Numbered from the stretch's first letter, positions 1 to 6,718 are shown. The stretch is 8,461 nucleotides of DNA from an uncultured Oscillospiraceae bacterium (GCA_958451705.1 CAUDRD010000056.1:1-8461), one strand, 5' to 3'. The notes: generated by a model not told the origin, from the letters alone. Program-made: numbers and translations.

Positions 1-57
1 GGCAGAAAATGAGGTTATTCCCTCAGGCTTATCTAAACAGATTATTCCGCTAAGCAT
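1..57 (-). CDS. truB: tRNA pseudouridine-55 synthase TruB, N-terminal 19 codons only
   Basis: Partial gene running off the left edge. The visible residues MLSGIICLDKPEGITSFSA match the TruB N-terminus (family pattern roughly M-x-G-I-[IL]-x-[LV]-x-K-P-x-G-x-T-S). TruB isomerises U55 in the T loop of tRNAs. The catalytic Asp motif lies beyond the window and cannot be checked. The start is supported by AAGGAG at 64-69 (minus strand), 6 nt before the ATG at 57-55. It follows nrnA by 15 bp, so it is very probably the next gene of the same operon; truB downstream of rbfA and a DHH phosphoesterase is common in Firmicutes. The fragment is short, so the call rests on these 19 residues plus context. 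Confidence 0.87.
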   Translation of the reverse strand, partial: MLSGIICLDKPEGITSFSA

Positions 58-72
58 TATTTTCTCCTTAAA

Positions 73-1035
73 TCAGACAAGGGAGTTTTCGGCAAAATAT
101 TTTTCCACCGTATCCAGAAGAATTTTCTTAGCCTTTTGAAGAGGAGCATCTATTTCGCAGCCGGCGGCTCTCGAATGTCCGCCTCCCCCTAAGACAGCGC
201 ATATTTCGCTGGCGTTTACTGGGGCATGAGTTCTGAGAGATACCTTAAACTTTCCGTCTTTGCGTTCTTTCAAAGTGACGCCCGCAAGAACACCTTCTAT
301 CTGACGTGGAATTGACGCTATTCCGTCAACGTCGCTTTCCTCTGCGCCGCTCTCTTTAAACATATTCTGAGTAAGGCACACCAGCGCTATTTTTTCGCCG
401 CAGTGCATCTCCATTGAGTCGAGAGCCATTCTTTCGAGGGCTACATATTCCTTTGACTTTGTCTCAAACATCACTCTGTTTATTTCAGCGGCGTCTGCTC
501 CCAGCGAGATCATTTCCGCTGCTATGATGTGAGTTTGAGCGGTGACGTTTGCGTAGCGGAAACACCCTGTATCCGTAGTGATACCCGTATAGATGCAGTC
601 GGCAATTTCCTTTGTGATTTGGGCGCCCATTTCTTTAAGAACGTGATAAATATTTTGGGCGTTTGCCGCCGCAGAAAAATCGAGACAGGTCTTTTCCGCA
701 AAGAGCTTGTTGGAGCCGTGGTGGTCTATGCACAGAGCTATTTTATCCCCGTACTTTTCCTCCAAAGACCCTAAAAGCTTTTTGTCGGCAACGTCAACGC
801 ACATTATAAATTCTGGAGTAAACTCCTCTTTTGTAATTCCCTCATACATATAGGAGTATTTTAACGGAATTTTATCGGCGCACTCTATTCTCGCTTTTTT
901 GCCCATGGCAATAAGAGCTCTGCAAAGTGCGAAGCCGCTGCCTAAAGTATCCCCGTCGGGGTGGTCGTGGCAGAGAATAAGAATATTATCATGTTCATTT
1001 ATAACCTTTGCCGCAGCGGCAAAATCAATTTTCAT
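73..1035 (-). CDS. nrnA: DHH/DHHA1 phosphoesterase, NrnA-type (nanoRNase / pAp phosphatase)
   Basis: 320-residue cytoplasmic DHH-family phosphoesterase. Relatives degrade 2-5 nt RNAs, dephosphorylate pAp, and in some species hydrolyse pApA or c-di-AMP; which substrate applies here cannot be read from sequence. Visible metal-binding motifs: HDHPDGD at 23-29, Asp81 in CVDVAD, the DHH signature at 104-106 (IDHHGSN) and Asp155 in GITTDTG. The C-terminal DHHA1 glycine-rich substrate motif GGGGHSRAAG is at about 283-292. Length fits the family. The frame stays open 10 codons further upstream, but ATG 1035 is preferred: GGAG at 1045-1048 lies 9 nt away and the family begins near here. The start overlaps the rbfA stop by 11 bp, suggesting coupling. 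An oddity is Gln127 (AAANAQNIY), where many homologues have Glu in the [ST]ATxE-I-[IV]Y segment. Confidence 0.93.
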   Translation of the reverse strand: MKIDFAAAAKVINEHDNILILCHDHPDGDTLGSGFALCRALIAMGKKARIECADKIPLKYSYMYEGITKEEFTPEFIMCVDVADKKLLGSLEEKYGDKIALCIDHHGSNKLFAEKTCLDFSAAANAQNIYHVLKEMGAQITKEIADCIYTGITTDTGCFRYANVTAQTHIIAAEMISLGADAAEINRVMFETKSKEYVALERMALDSMEMHCGEKIALVCLTQNMFKESGAEESDVDGIASIPRQIEGVLAGVTLKERKDGKFKVSLRTHAPVNASEICAVLGGGGHSRAAGCEIDAPLQKAKKILLDTVEKYFAENSLV

Positions 1036-1396
1036 CTTCACTCTCTCCGTTGTTTTCGGAAGCAAGGCTTCCGAGCTTTCTCATAATATCCATACCGTGC
1101 TGGACGGAATCGTCAGCGATAAATTTAAGCTCCGGCGCTTTGCGAAGGCGAAGCTTTCCCCCTACCTCACGGCGGATGTATCCTGATGCGCTGGTGAGGC
1201 CCTTAACGGCAAGCTTGGCCGTCTCAATACCCTCCATTGCGCTTACATAAACCTTTGCGTAGGAGAGGTCGGCGGTAACGTCAACTCTCACAACTGTGAG
1301 CATTCCCTGTATTCTGGGATCTTTAAGTTCACGCATAACCGCCACTATTTCACGCTTTATATCCTCAGAGACACGGTCCTGGCGATGTCCTGCCAT
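1025..1396 (-). CDS. rbfA: Ribosome-binding factor A
   Basis: 123-residue KH-like protein that binds the 30S subunit and assists late 16S 5'-end maturation, especially in the cold. Diagnostic stretches are the N-terminal RVSEDIKREI, ELKDPRIQGM (about 23-32) and the strand segment DLSYAKVYVS, all typical of RbfA. Length is normal for the family (about 115-130 aa), with an acidic tail ending SEDEN. The start is supported by AAAGGA at 1406-1411, 9 nt upstream of the ATG. It lies 27 bp after infB, and its last 11 bp overlap the nrnA start. The order infB-rbfA-nrnA-truB is a conserved Firmicute arrangement. Confidence 0.96.
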   Translation of the reverse strand: MAGHRQDRVSEDIKREIVAVMRELKDPRIQGMLTVVRVDVTADLSYAKVYVSAMEGIETAKLAVKGLTSASGYIRREVGGKLRLRKAPELKFIADDSVQHGMDIMRKLGSLASENNGESEDEN

Positions 1397-1423
1397 ATTT
1401 TATCTTCCTTTCGGGAGGGAAGA

Positions 1424-3865
1424 TTAATCTCTGTACTCCTCCATAATGAAGGCTTCGAGAATATCGCCCTCTTTAATATCATTGAATTTGACAAGTCCGA
1501 TACCGCACTCATAGCCCTGGTTGACCTCTTTTGCGTCATCCTTGAAACGCTTAAGAGATGCAATTTCATCCTCAGCTATGACTATGCCGTCACGGACAAC
1601 TCTGATTTTAGCATTTCTTGCAACCTTGCCCTCAAGGACATAGGAACCTGCAATTGTGCCGGCACTGGAAATTTTATAAACAAGGCGAACTTCCGCTCTG
1701 CCCAGCTGTACCTCACGGTACTTGGGAGCGAGCATACCCTTAATAGCTGATTCGATTTCTTCAATGCAGTCGTAGATAACACGGTACATACGCATATCAA
1801 CGCCGTCACGCTCTGCCATTTCCTTTGCAACGGAATGGGGACGTACGTTAAAGCCGATGATAATAGCATTTGAGGCGTTTGCAAGCATAACGTCGCTTTC
1901 GCTTATTGCACCTACGCCACCGTGGATAACCTGAACCTTGACTTCATCGTTAGAGAGCTTTTCAAGGTTCTGCTTAACAGCTTCAACAGAGCCCTGAACG
2001 TCGGCTTTGACAATAAGGTTGAGTGTTTTCATCTCGCCGTCGTGTATTGAGTCAAAGAGATTATCAAGGGTTACCTTGTGGAACGCCTTAAACTGCTCTT
2101 CCTTAGCCTCATTCTTACGCTTTTCAACAAGCTCTCTTGCAAGGCGCTCATCGGAAACAGCGTCGAAAATATCGCCAGCCTGAGGAACATCTGAAAGACC
2201 AGTGATTTCAACGGGAACTGAAGGGCCTGCTGTTTTAACTCTGCGGCCTGTATCGTCACGCATAACTCTTACACGGCCTACGGACATACCTGCAACTACG
2301 GTGTCGCCCTCTTTAAGTGTTCCCTTCTGTACGAGAAGAGTTGCAATAGGACCTCTGCCCTTATCGAGACGTGCTTCAATAACAATACCCTTAGCTGCAC
2401 GGTTGGGGTTGGCTTTAAGCTCTTTCATCTCAGCAACAAGAAGTATGGACTCAAGAAGCTTATCTATATTCATCTTTGTCTTTGCTGAAACCGGTACGCA
2501 GATTGTATCTCCGCCCCACTCTTCGGGAACGAGGGAATACTCTGTGAGCTGCTGCATAATTCTGTCAACTGATGCGTCGGGTTTATCCATCTTGTTTATA
2601 GCGACAATAATGTCAACTCCCGCAGCCTTTGCGTGGTTTATAGCCTCAACTGTCTGGGGCATAATTCCGTCGTCGGCAGCAACAACAAGAACGGCAATAT
2701 CCGTTGCCTGTGCGCCTCTTGCACGCATTGAAGTAAATGCGGCGTGACCGGGTGTATCAAGGAAAGTAATTGTCTGGTCGCCTAAGGATACTCTGTAAGC
2801 ACCGATGTGCTGAGTTATTCCGCCGGCTTCGGTTGATGTAACGCTGGTGTTTCTGATAGCGTCAAGAAGTGATGTCTTACCGTGGTCAACGTGACCCATA
2901 ACCACAACAACGGGAGGACGGGGAAGAAGATCTTCTTCTTTATCTTCACTGTCATCTATAATTCTGTCTTCGATTGTTACAACAACTTCCTTTTCGACCT
3001 TTGCGCCGAGCTCTGTTGCAACAAGTTCAGCTGTATCAAAATCGATTACCTGGTTGACTGTAGCCATAATGCCAAGGCTTGTAAAGAGCTTTTTAATAAC
3101 TTCGGCCGCTGTCATTTTAAGCATTGCAGCAAGCTCTCCCACTGTAAGCTCTTCGGGAACTGTAATTACAAGCTGAGGCTTCTTTGCACGCTCTTCGGCG
3201 ATTCTCTTAAGTCTCTCCGCCTCTGTCTCACGCTTATGTGAACGCATACCCTGTTTGCGGTACTGGTGGGATTTCTGTTTAAGCTTCTGCTTGTTGGTCT
3301 GTCTGTCGTTCTGACCTTGTACAGCGGGAGCAATGTTTTCATATCTCTCGTTATATTTATCAAGCTCAACCTGTCCGCCTCTTGTATCAACTCTGCGTAT
3401 GTCGCCCTTAGTTCTTGACTGCATGGGCTTAGAAGCTTTTTCCTTTTCCTTATCTTTTGGCTTTTCAGCTTTAGTCTCCTGAGCCTTTTTGGGGTTCTCA
3501 CCCTTTTCATTCTTCGGAGCCTTTACTGCCTTTTCGCCCTTTGCCGCTGTCTTTTTGGGAGATTTTTCTCCGTCCTTAGCTTTGGGAGCATCTTTCTTCG
3601 CAGTCTTCTTCTCTGTTTTTGCCGGTTCTTCCTTTTCTGCGGGAGCTTCCTTTTCCCTGTTTGCAGAAGCAAAATATTCGTCAAAGTTCGGTACCTGATT
3701 CTCCTGCGTAAGGGTTTCAAAAACAACGTCAAGCTCTTTATCCTCAAGAGCGGTCATATGTTTTTTGGGATCATCGGGAAAATGCTTTGCAAGAATATCC
3801 ACAACTGCCTTGCTCTGCTTTCCGAAGTCCTTGGCAACCTCATGTACTCTATATTTAATTATCAT
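1424..3865 (-). CDS. infB: Translation initiation factor IF-2
   Basis: 813-residue GTPase that brings fMet-tRNA to the 30S subunit and promotes subunit joining. Order of parts: N-terminal IF2_N module (1-50); Lys/Glu/Ala-rich, low-complexity, presumably flexible linker (about 70-230); second IF2_N module (about 230-292); G domain with G1 GHVDHGKT (324-331), G2 GGITQHIG (348-355), G3 DTPGH (370-374), G4 NKMD (424-427) and G5 SAK (460-462); beta-barrel domain II (to about 575); domain III (about 605-710); and C-terminal fMet-tRNA-binding barrel containing GYECGIG (784-790). An ATG three codons further up (3872-3874) directly abuts the AAGGAGG at 3875-3881. The ATG at 3863-3865 sits 9 nt from it and gives the usual MIIKYRVHEVAK start, so it is preferred. 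The start overlaps the ylxQ stop by 11 bp. Confidence 0.97.
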   Translation of the reverse strand: MIIKYRVHEVAKDFGKQSKAVVDILAKHFPDDPKKHMTALEDKELDVVFETLTQENQVPNFDEYFASANREKEAPAEKEEPAKTEKKTAKKDAPKAKDGEKSPKKTAAKGEKAVKAPKNEKGENPKKAQETKAEKPKDKEKEKASKPMQSRTKGDIRRVDTRGGQVELDKYNERYENIAPAVQGQNDRQTNKQKLKQKSHQYRKQGMRSHKRETEAERLKRIAEERAKKPQLVITVPEELTVGELAAMLKMTAAEVIKKLFTSLGIMATVNQVIDFDTAELVATELGAKVEKEVVVTIEDRIIDDSEDKEEDLLPRPPVVVVMGHVDHGKTSLLDAIRNTSVTSTEAGGITQHIGAYRVSLGDQTITFLDTPGHAAFTSMRARGAQATDIAVLVVAADDGIMPQTVEAINHAKAAGVDIIVAINKMDKPDASVDRIMQQLTEYSLVPEEWGGDTICVPVSAKTKMNIDKLLESILLVAEMKELKANPNRAAKGIVIEARLDKGRGPIATLLVQKGTLKEGDTVVAGMSVGRVRVMRDDTGRRVKTAGPSVPVEITGLSDVPQAGDIFDAVSDERLARELVEKRKNEAKEEQFKAFHKVTLDNLFDSIHDGEMKTLNLIVKADVQGSVEAVKQNLEKLSNDEVKVQVIHGGVGAISESDVMLANASNAIIIGFNVRPHSVAKEMAERDGVDMRMYRVIYDCIEEIESAIKGMLAPKYREVQLGRAEVRLVYKISSAGTIAGSYVLEGKVARNAKIRVVRDGIVIAEDEIASLKRFKDDAKEVNQGYECGIGLVKFNDIKEGDILEAFIMEEYRD

Positions 3866-4205
3866 GGCTGTCATCCTCCTTCATCTCGTGTAAATGGTCC
3901 TGTTCGGCAAGAAGCTTAAGGGCTTTAGCCTTAAATCCCTCGTCGTTTACTGTAATAACCCCCATGGTTTTATTCCCTGTTGCAAATCCGGTTTCTGCCA
4001 TTGTAAAAGGGGTTCTTATAACTTGTGTATTTCTTCCCTCGCAGACGGTACGCATTTCTTTTTCCAGTCTTTGTGAAGCATCTGAGGAGATAAAGCAGAT
4101 TTTAGCTTTATTTCCCTTTACCGCCGCCACCGATGCATCCCGTCCCTGTGAGAGCATATTTGCCCGGCGTGCCATGCCTAAGAGATTGAGGAATTTATTG
4201 TTCAT
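3855..4205 (-). CDS. ylxQ: YlxQ, L7Ae/L30e-family RNA-binding protein
   Basis: 116-residue member of the ribosomal L7Ae/L30e/YlxQ family, predicted to bind kink-turn or similar RNA folds. The exact RNA target of YlxQ is not well settled. Family features are the N-terminal LLGMARRANMLSQGRDA (8-24), then VKGNKAKICFISSDAS (29-44), and an ITVNDEGFK segment near the C-terminus. The C-terminus is extended and charged (HLHEMKEDDSHDN). The start ATG 4205-4203 has GAGGAG at 4216-4221 about 10 nt upstream, plus AAGG directly next to it. It overlaps ylxR upstream and infB downstream, 11 bp each. Its position between ylxR and infB is the standard one in Firmicutes and supports the assignment as strongly as the sequence does. 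Confidence 0.92.
   Translation of the reverse strand: MNNKFLNLLGMARRANMLSQGRDASVAAVKGNKAKICFISSDASQRLEKEMRTVCEGRNTQVIRTPFTMAETGFATGNKTMGVITVNDEGFKAKALKLLAEQDHLHEMKEDDSHDN
3875..3881 (-). promoter_or_regulatory. infB ribosome binding site that decides the start codon
   Basis: A perfect AAGGAGG on the minus strand lies immediately before one ATG (3872-3874) and 9 nt before the next in-frame ATG (3863-3865). Normal spacing makes the second ATG the real infB start. The site lies inside the 3' end of ylxQ, which fits translational coupling. Confidence 0.8.
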
Positions 4206-4470
4206 CCTTGCTCAGCTCCTCGGTCATCTTATCAAAAACCTCCTGAGGTATGGGGCAGGAAAAAGCTCTTTCAAAGCGCTTTGCCTTTTGAGCAGCTTTG
4301 AGGCACTGGGGATTGCGGCATACATATGCGCCTCTGCCCGCTTTGCGTCCGGTAAGGTCAAGGGAGATTTCTCCTTCGGGACTTTTAACGACCCTCACCA
4401 GCTCTTTTTTAGGTTTCATCTCACCGCAGCCGGTGCATTTTCTCATAGGTATCTTTTTAACGTGCTGCAT
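4195..4470 (-). CDS. ylxR: YlxR-family RNA-binding protein (RnpM-like)
   Basis: 91-residue YlxR (DUF448) protein. Family hallmarks: PMRKCTGCGEMKPKKELVRVV (about 8-28) and GRGAYVC (45-51), followed by QCLKAAQKAKRFERAF. The basic surface of the family fits RNA binding. The Bacillus subtilis homologue has been described as a modulator of RNase P (RnpM); applying that here is inference. Four cysteines (12, 15, 51, 56) are arranged CxxC...CxxxxC, which could bind a metal, but this was not tested. The start is well supported by AGGAGG at 4480-4485, 9 nt from the ATG. It lies 40 bp after nusA and overlaps ylxQ by 11 bp. Confidence 0.93.
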   Translation of the reverse strand: MQHVKKIPMRKCTGCGEMKPKKELVRVVKSPEGEISLDLTGRKAGRGAYVCRNPQCLKAAQKAKRFERAFSCPIPQEVFDKMTEELSKDEQ

Positions 4471-4510
4471 GGTTTTATCCCTCCTGTTCTGCGGGGAAAA
4501 TGGGGTTTAG

Positions 4511-5620
4511 TTACTCCTGAACCTCTGCTTCTTCCTCAGCGGCGGCCTCCGGTGTTTCGCTTTCGGCTTCCTTTGAAGTGGGAGTTTCGGAATCGGAGTG
4601 AATGTCTATTTTCCAGCCTGTAAGTTTAGCTGCAAGTCTTGCGTTCTGACCTTTATTTCCGATTGCAAGGGAAAGCTGAGAATCGGGAACAATTACATGG
4701 CATGAATTAGGTGCGTCTGTATCGACAGTTACTGAGATAACCTCAGCGGGAGCAAGAGCGGCTGCGATAAATTCAGCGGGATCTTCACTGTATTTTACTA
4801 TATCTATTTTTTCTCCGCCGAGAAGCTCAACAACCTTAGCTACTCTTGTGCCTCTCTGACCGATACATGCGCCGACAGCGTCGATGTTTTCGTCACGGCT
4901 GTAAACGGCTATCTTTGTTCTTGAACCTGCTTCACGGGAAACGGCCTTTATTTCAACTGCTCCGTCATAGATTTCGGGAACTTCTGTCTCAAAAAGACGC
5001 TTTACAAGGCCGGGATGAGTTCTTGAAATCATAGCCTTGGGACCTTTTTCCGTTTCCTTAACGTCAACAACGTAAATCTTTACAAGGTCGTCAACTTTAA
5101 GTGTTTCACCGGGAACCTGCTCGCTCTTGGGAAGCACAGCCTGACCCTTGCCGATTTCAAGAGTTGCGTTGCCTGTTTCGTCGTCAACCATAACGACTCT
5201 TGCCGTTACAAGCTCCTGATGGTGGCTCTGGAACTCCTGAAGCATCTGACCTTTTTCCGCCTCTTTGATTCCCTGACGGATAACGTGCTTAACTGTCTGT
5301 GCAGCGATTCTGCCGAATTTCTTTGTGTCGATTGGGATTTCCACAATATCTCCGGGAGCCGCCATCTTTTTATACTTTGAAGCAGCTTCGGGGAGTATGT
5401 CTGTTGCGGGGTCATCAATTTCGCTGACAACGTTTTTGCGTACAAATATGTTCATTTCGTATTTTGCGGGATTTATCTCGCAGAATACAACGTCTTTTCC
5501 GCCGTAGTCCTTGCGGAGAGCTACTGTAATTGCGGTGCTGATTTTTTCATAGAGATACTCAGCGGGTATACCTTTTTCTTTTTCCAAAAGAGAAACAGCC
5601 TCGAAAAATTCCTTATTCAT
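4511..5620 (-). CDS. nusA: Transcription termination/antitermination factor NusA
   Basis: 369-residue NusA. It binds RNA polymerase, stimulates pausing and hairpin-dependent termination, and takes part in rRNA antitermination complexes. Domain order: RNAP-binding N-terminal domain (1-130, with RKDYGGKD and FGRIAAQTVKHVIRQGIKEAE); S1 domain (about 136-200); KH1 with GACIGQRGTRV (250-260); KH2 with AIGNKGQNARLAAKLTG (319-335). A short Glu/Ala-rich acidic tail (343-369) replaces the two C-terminal AR repeats of proteobacterial NusA. Length matches Firmicute NusA (about 370 aa). The start ATG 5620-5618 has GGAGG at 5631-5635, encoded within the last codons of rimP (GGA GGT), with 10-nt spacing. 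The gap to the rimP stop is only 3 bp. Confidence 0.97.
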   Translation of the reverse strand: MNKEFFEAVSLLEKEKGIPAEYLYEKISTAITVALRKDYGGKDVVFCEINPAKYEMNIFVRKNVVSEIDDPATDILPEAASKYKKMAAPGDIVEIPIDTKKFGRIAAQTVKHVIRQGIKEAEKGQMLQEFQSHHQELVTARVVMVDDETGNATLEIGKGQAVLPKSEQVPGETLKVDDLVKIYVVDVKETEKGPKAMISRTHPGLVKRLFETEVPEIYDGAVEIKAVSREAGSRTKIAVYSRDENIDAVGACIGQRGTRVAKVVELLGGEKIDIVKYSEDPAEFIAAALAPAEVISVTVDTDAPNSCHVIVPDSQLSLAIGNKGQNARLAAKLTGWKIDIHSDSETPTSKEAESETPEAAAEEEAEVQE

Positions 5621-5623
5621 TTT

Positions 5624-6112
5624 TTAAAAACCTCCAAAATCGTCAAGCTTAACCCATGACGTATCTTTTTTATTAAATTTAAATATCTCTCCGTCTTTTC
5701 CTTCAACGGTGAGAATACCGTTATCAAAATCCTTAAGTGTGCCCGAAAATTCACGGCGCCCCTTTTCGTCGGGTCTGATAAGGCGCAGCTTTATGGGGCA
5801 GTCCATGGCACATTCAAAGTGAAAATCTCTTGTAAGCTCACGTTCGATTCCCGGTGAGGATACCTCAAGGCAGTAGCTCTGCTCTATGGGGTCAGCCTCA
5901 TCTAAAGGTTTGTCAATAGCACGGCTCATGTTTTCGCAGTCGGTGATGCCGACTCCGCCTTCCTTGTCGATAAAAATTCTGAGGTACCAGGTAGCGCCTT
6001 CTTTTAAAAAGCGGATATCCCAGATTATGAGCCCAAGCTCTTCGGCAATAGGCTCGGCAATTGACCAGACAGCGGCAACTGTTTTGTTTTTTTCGTTTCC
6101 AGCCAAATCCAT
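5624..6112 (-). CDS. rimP: Ribosome maturation factor RimP
   Basis: 162-residue RimP (YlxS), needed for 30S subunit maturation. The diagnostic motif YCLEVSSPGIERELT is at about 80-94, preceded by CENMSRAIDKPLDEADPIE (59-77). The C-terminal half is the SH3-like domain ending TSWVKLDDFGGF. Length is typical. First gene of the operon in this window. Start choice is uncertain: the only upstream Shine-Dalgarno-like element, GGAG (6115-6118), is 2 nt from ATG 6112-6110, which is unusually close. It is 8 nt from TTG codon 3 (6106-6104), so initiation could be at the TTG, giving 160 aa. The family assignment is unaffected. Confidence 0.95.
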   Translation of the reverse strand: MDLAGNEKNKTVAAVWSIAEPIAEELGLIIWDIRFLKEGATWYLRIFIDKEGGVGITDCENMSRAIDKPLDEADPIEQSYCLEVSSPGIERELTRDFHFECAMDCPIKLRLIRPDEKGRREFSGTLKDFDNGILTVEGKDGEIFKFNKKDTSWVKLDDFGGF

Positions 6113-6140
6113 TACTCCAATCTTAAAAAAATTATAAGAA

Positions 6141-6186
6141 TAAAAAAGACTTTAAATAAACAGAAGAGCGGGTTGCCCCACTCTTC
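6141..6186 (-). terminator. Hairpin plus interrupted U tract in the rimP upstream region (weak terminator or attenuator)
   Basis: On the minus strand 6186-6163 forms a continuous 10-bp stem (GAAGAGUGGG with CCCGCUCUUC, one U-G pair) closed by the GNRA-type loop GCAA. It is followed by TGTTTATTT and, further on, a run of six T (6141-6162). Read on the plus strand, the U-G pair becomes a C-A mismatch and the loop is no longer GNRA, so the structure is built for minus-strand RNA. It lies 51 bp before the rimP ATG. It could end an upstream transcript or act as a leader attenuator for the operon; the interrupted U tract suggests a weak, possibly NusA-stimulated terminator. No alternative antiterminator fold was identified. 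Confidence 0.55.
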
Positions 6187-6218
6187 CAGAATACACATAC
6201 TAAAACTTTACGTTAAAA

Positions 6219-6247
6219 AGTTTACCACATATAAATATAAAATACAA
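6219..6247 (-). promoter_or_regulatory. Candidate sigma-A promoter for the rimP operon
   Basis: Minus strand: -35-like TTGTAT (6242-6247), 17-bp spacer, -10-like TAAACT (6219-6224). A start near 6212 would place the 6163-6186 hairpin inside a leader of about 100 nt. Each box matches the consensus at only 4 of 6 positions and the region is very AT-rich, so chance matches are likely. A perfect TATAAT at 6131-6136 (minus) is an alternative -10, but it has no good -35 and would leave a leader of only about 12 nt. Confidence 0.3.
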
Positions 6248-6289
6248 CCCCTTTTTTAATATTAGTAAAATTATATACAATTATATATA

Positions 6290-6304
6290 GCAGGCTGAGC
6301 CTGC
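6290..6304. repeat. Perfect mini-hairpin 1
   Basis: GCAGGC-TGA-GCCTGC, a perfect 6-bp stem with a 3-nt loop, at the left border of the repeat cluster. No U tract follows on either strand, so it is not a canonical terminator. A related sequence occurs at 6951-6968. Confidence 0.7.
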
Positions 6305-6316
6305 ACTCAATTCGCA

Positions 6317-6331
6317 GCAGCGTCACGCTGC
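6317..6331. repeat. Perfect mini-hairpin 2
   Basis: GCAGCG-TCA-CGCTGC, a second perfect 6-bp stem with a 3-nt loop, 12 bp after mini-hairpin 1 and of the same overall architecture (GCAG start, CTGC end, 3-nt loop). Confidence 0.7.
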
Positions 6332-6337
6332 ACCCGA

Positions 6338-6383
6338 GTCGCACACTGACTGACCGGTAAAAATAAGTATAGCTGCCTGCGAC
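6338..6383. repeat. Palindrome-ended repeat unit C (46 bp)
   Basis: Begins GTCGCA and ends TGCGAC, a perfect 6-bp inverted repeat. Internal CGGTAA (6355-6360) can pair with TAGCTG (6370-6375) using two G-U pairs on the plus strand and one mismatch. Clearly similar along its length to unit D (6402-6447), with unit starts 64 bp apart. Confidence 0.7.
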
Positions 6384-6401
6384 GGACATGTTCACTTTCA
6401 A

Positions 6402-6447
6402 GACGCACATTGACTTACAGTAAAGAATAAATATTACTGCCTGCGAT
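6402..6447. repeat. Palindrome-ended repeat unit D (46 bp)
   Basis: Same length as unit C and similar throughout (shared GCACA-TGACT, AATAA and CTGCCTGCGA blocks). Ends GACGCA/TGCGAT pair over four bases plus a terminal G-U on the plus strand. Internally CAGTAA (6418-6423) pairs perfectly with TTACTG (6434-6439) around a 10-nt A/T loop. Confidence 0.7.
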
Positions 6448-6526
6448 GTTGCCTTGTGTGAACATAAAAGCAATAGAACACAAAACAAAAGAATCGCACA
6501 TAACCAATTTCCCGACAGTCGCACAC

Positions 6527-6607
6527 GTCGGCAAAGGAAAAGATGTGGAAAGCAGTAAAGCGGTTACTGTTTGCAGGTGATAAATTAAAACCCTCCAGAC
6601 TGCCGAC
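6527..6607. repeat. Palindrome-ended repeat unit A (81 bp)
   Basis: Ends GTCGGCA (6527-6533) and TGCCGAC (6601-6607), part of a perfect 10-bp inverted repeat CACGTCGGCA (6524-6533) / TGCCGACGTG (6601-6610). ACCAATT (6503-6509) and AATTGGT (6611-6617) can extend the stem beyond a 14-nt one-sided bulge. Inside, CAGTAA (6553-6558) and TTACTG (6564-6569) form a perfect hairpin with loop AGCGG. Diverged copy of unit B. Confidence 0.75.
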
Positions 6608-6638
6608 GTGAATTGGTAAACGCAAGCACAACCAAGCA

Positions 6639-6718
6639 GACGGCAAGGGAAAGAATATGGTTATCAGTAAAACGTTCACACTTTGATGGTGATAAAATAA
6701 AATTTTCAGACTGCCGTC
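6639..6718. repeat. Palindrome-ended repeat unit B (80 bp)
   Basis: Aligns with unit A along its whole length (shared blocks GGCAA-GG-AAA, CAGTAAA, GGTGATAAA and CAGACTGCCG) but is clearly diverged. Its ends GACGGCA (6639-6645) and TGCCGTC (6712-6718) are complementary, although both differ from unit A at the matching position, a compensatory change. The internal CAGTAA (6665-6670) is kept but its partner is weaker. Confidence 0.72.

Noticed and set aside
529..1250. Plus-strand open frames of 80-95 codons
   Set aside because: Antisense to nrnA and rbfA; no start signals or recognisable products.
2202..2747. 181-codon plus-strand open frame
   Set aside because: Lies wholly antisense within infB and is a codon-composition shadow of that well-supported gene.
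6270..6285. Two minus-strand TATAAT boxes
   Set aside because: They lie in a simple TATA-rich stretch with no acceptable -35 hexamer at 16-18 bp, so chance is likely.
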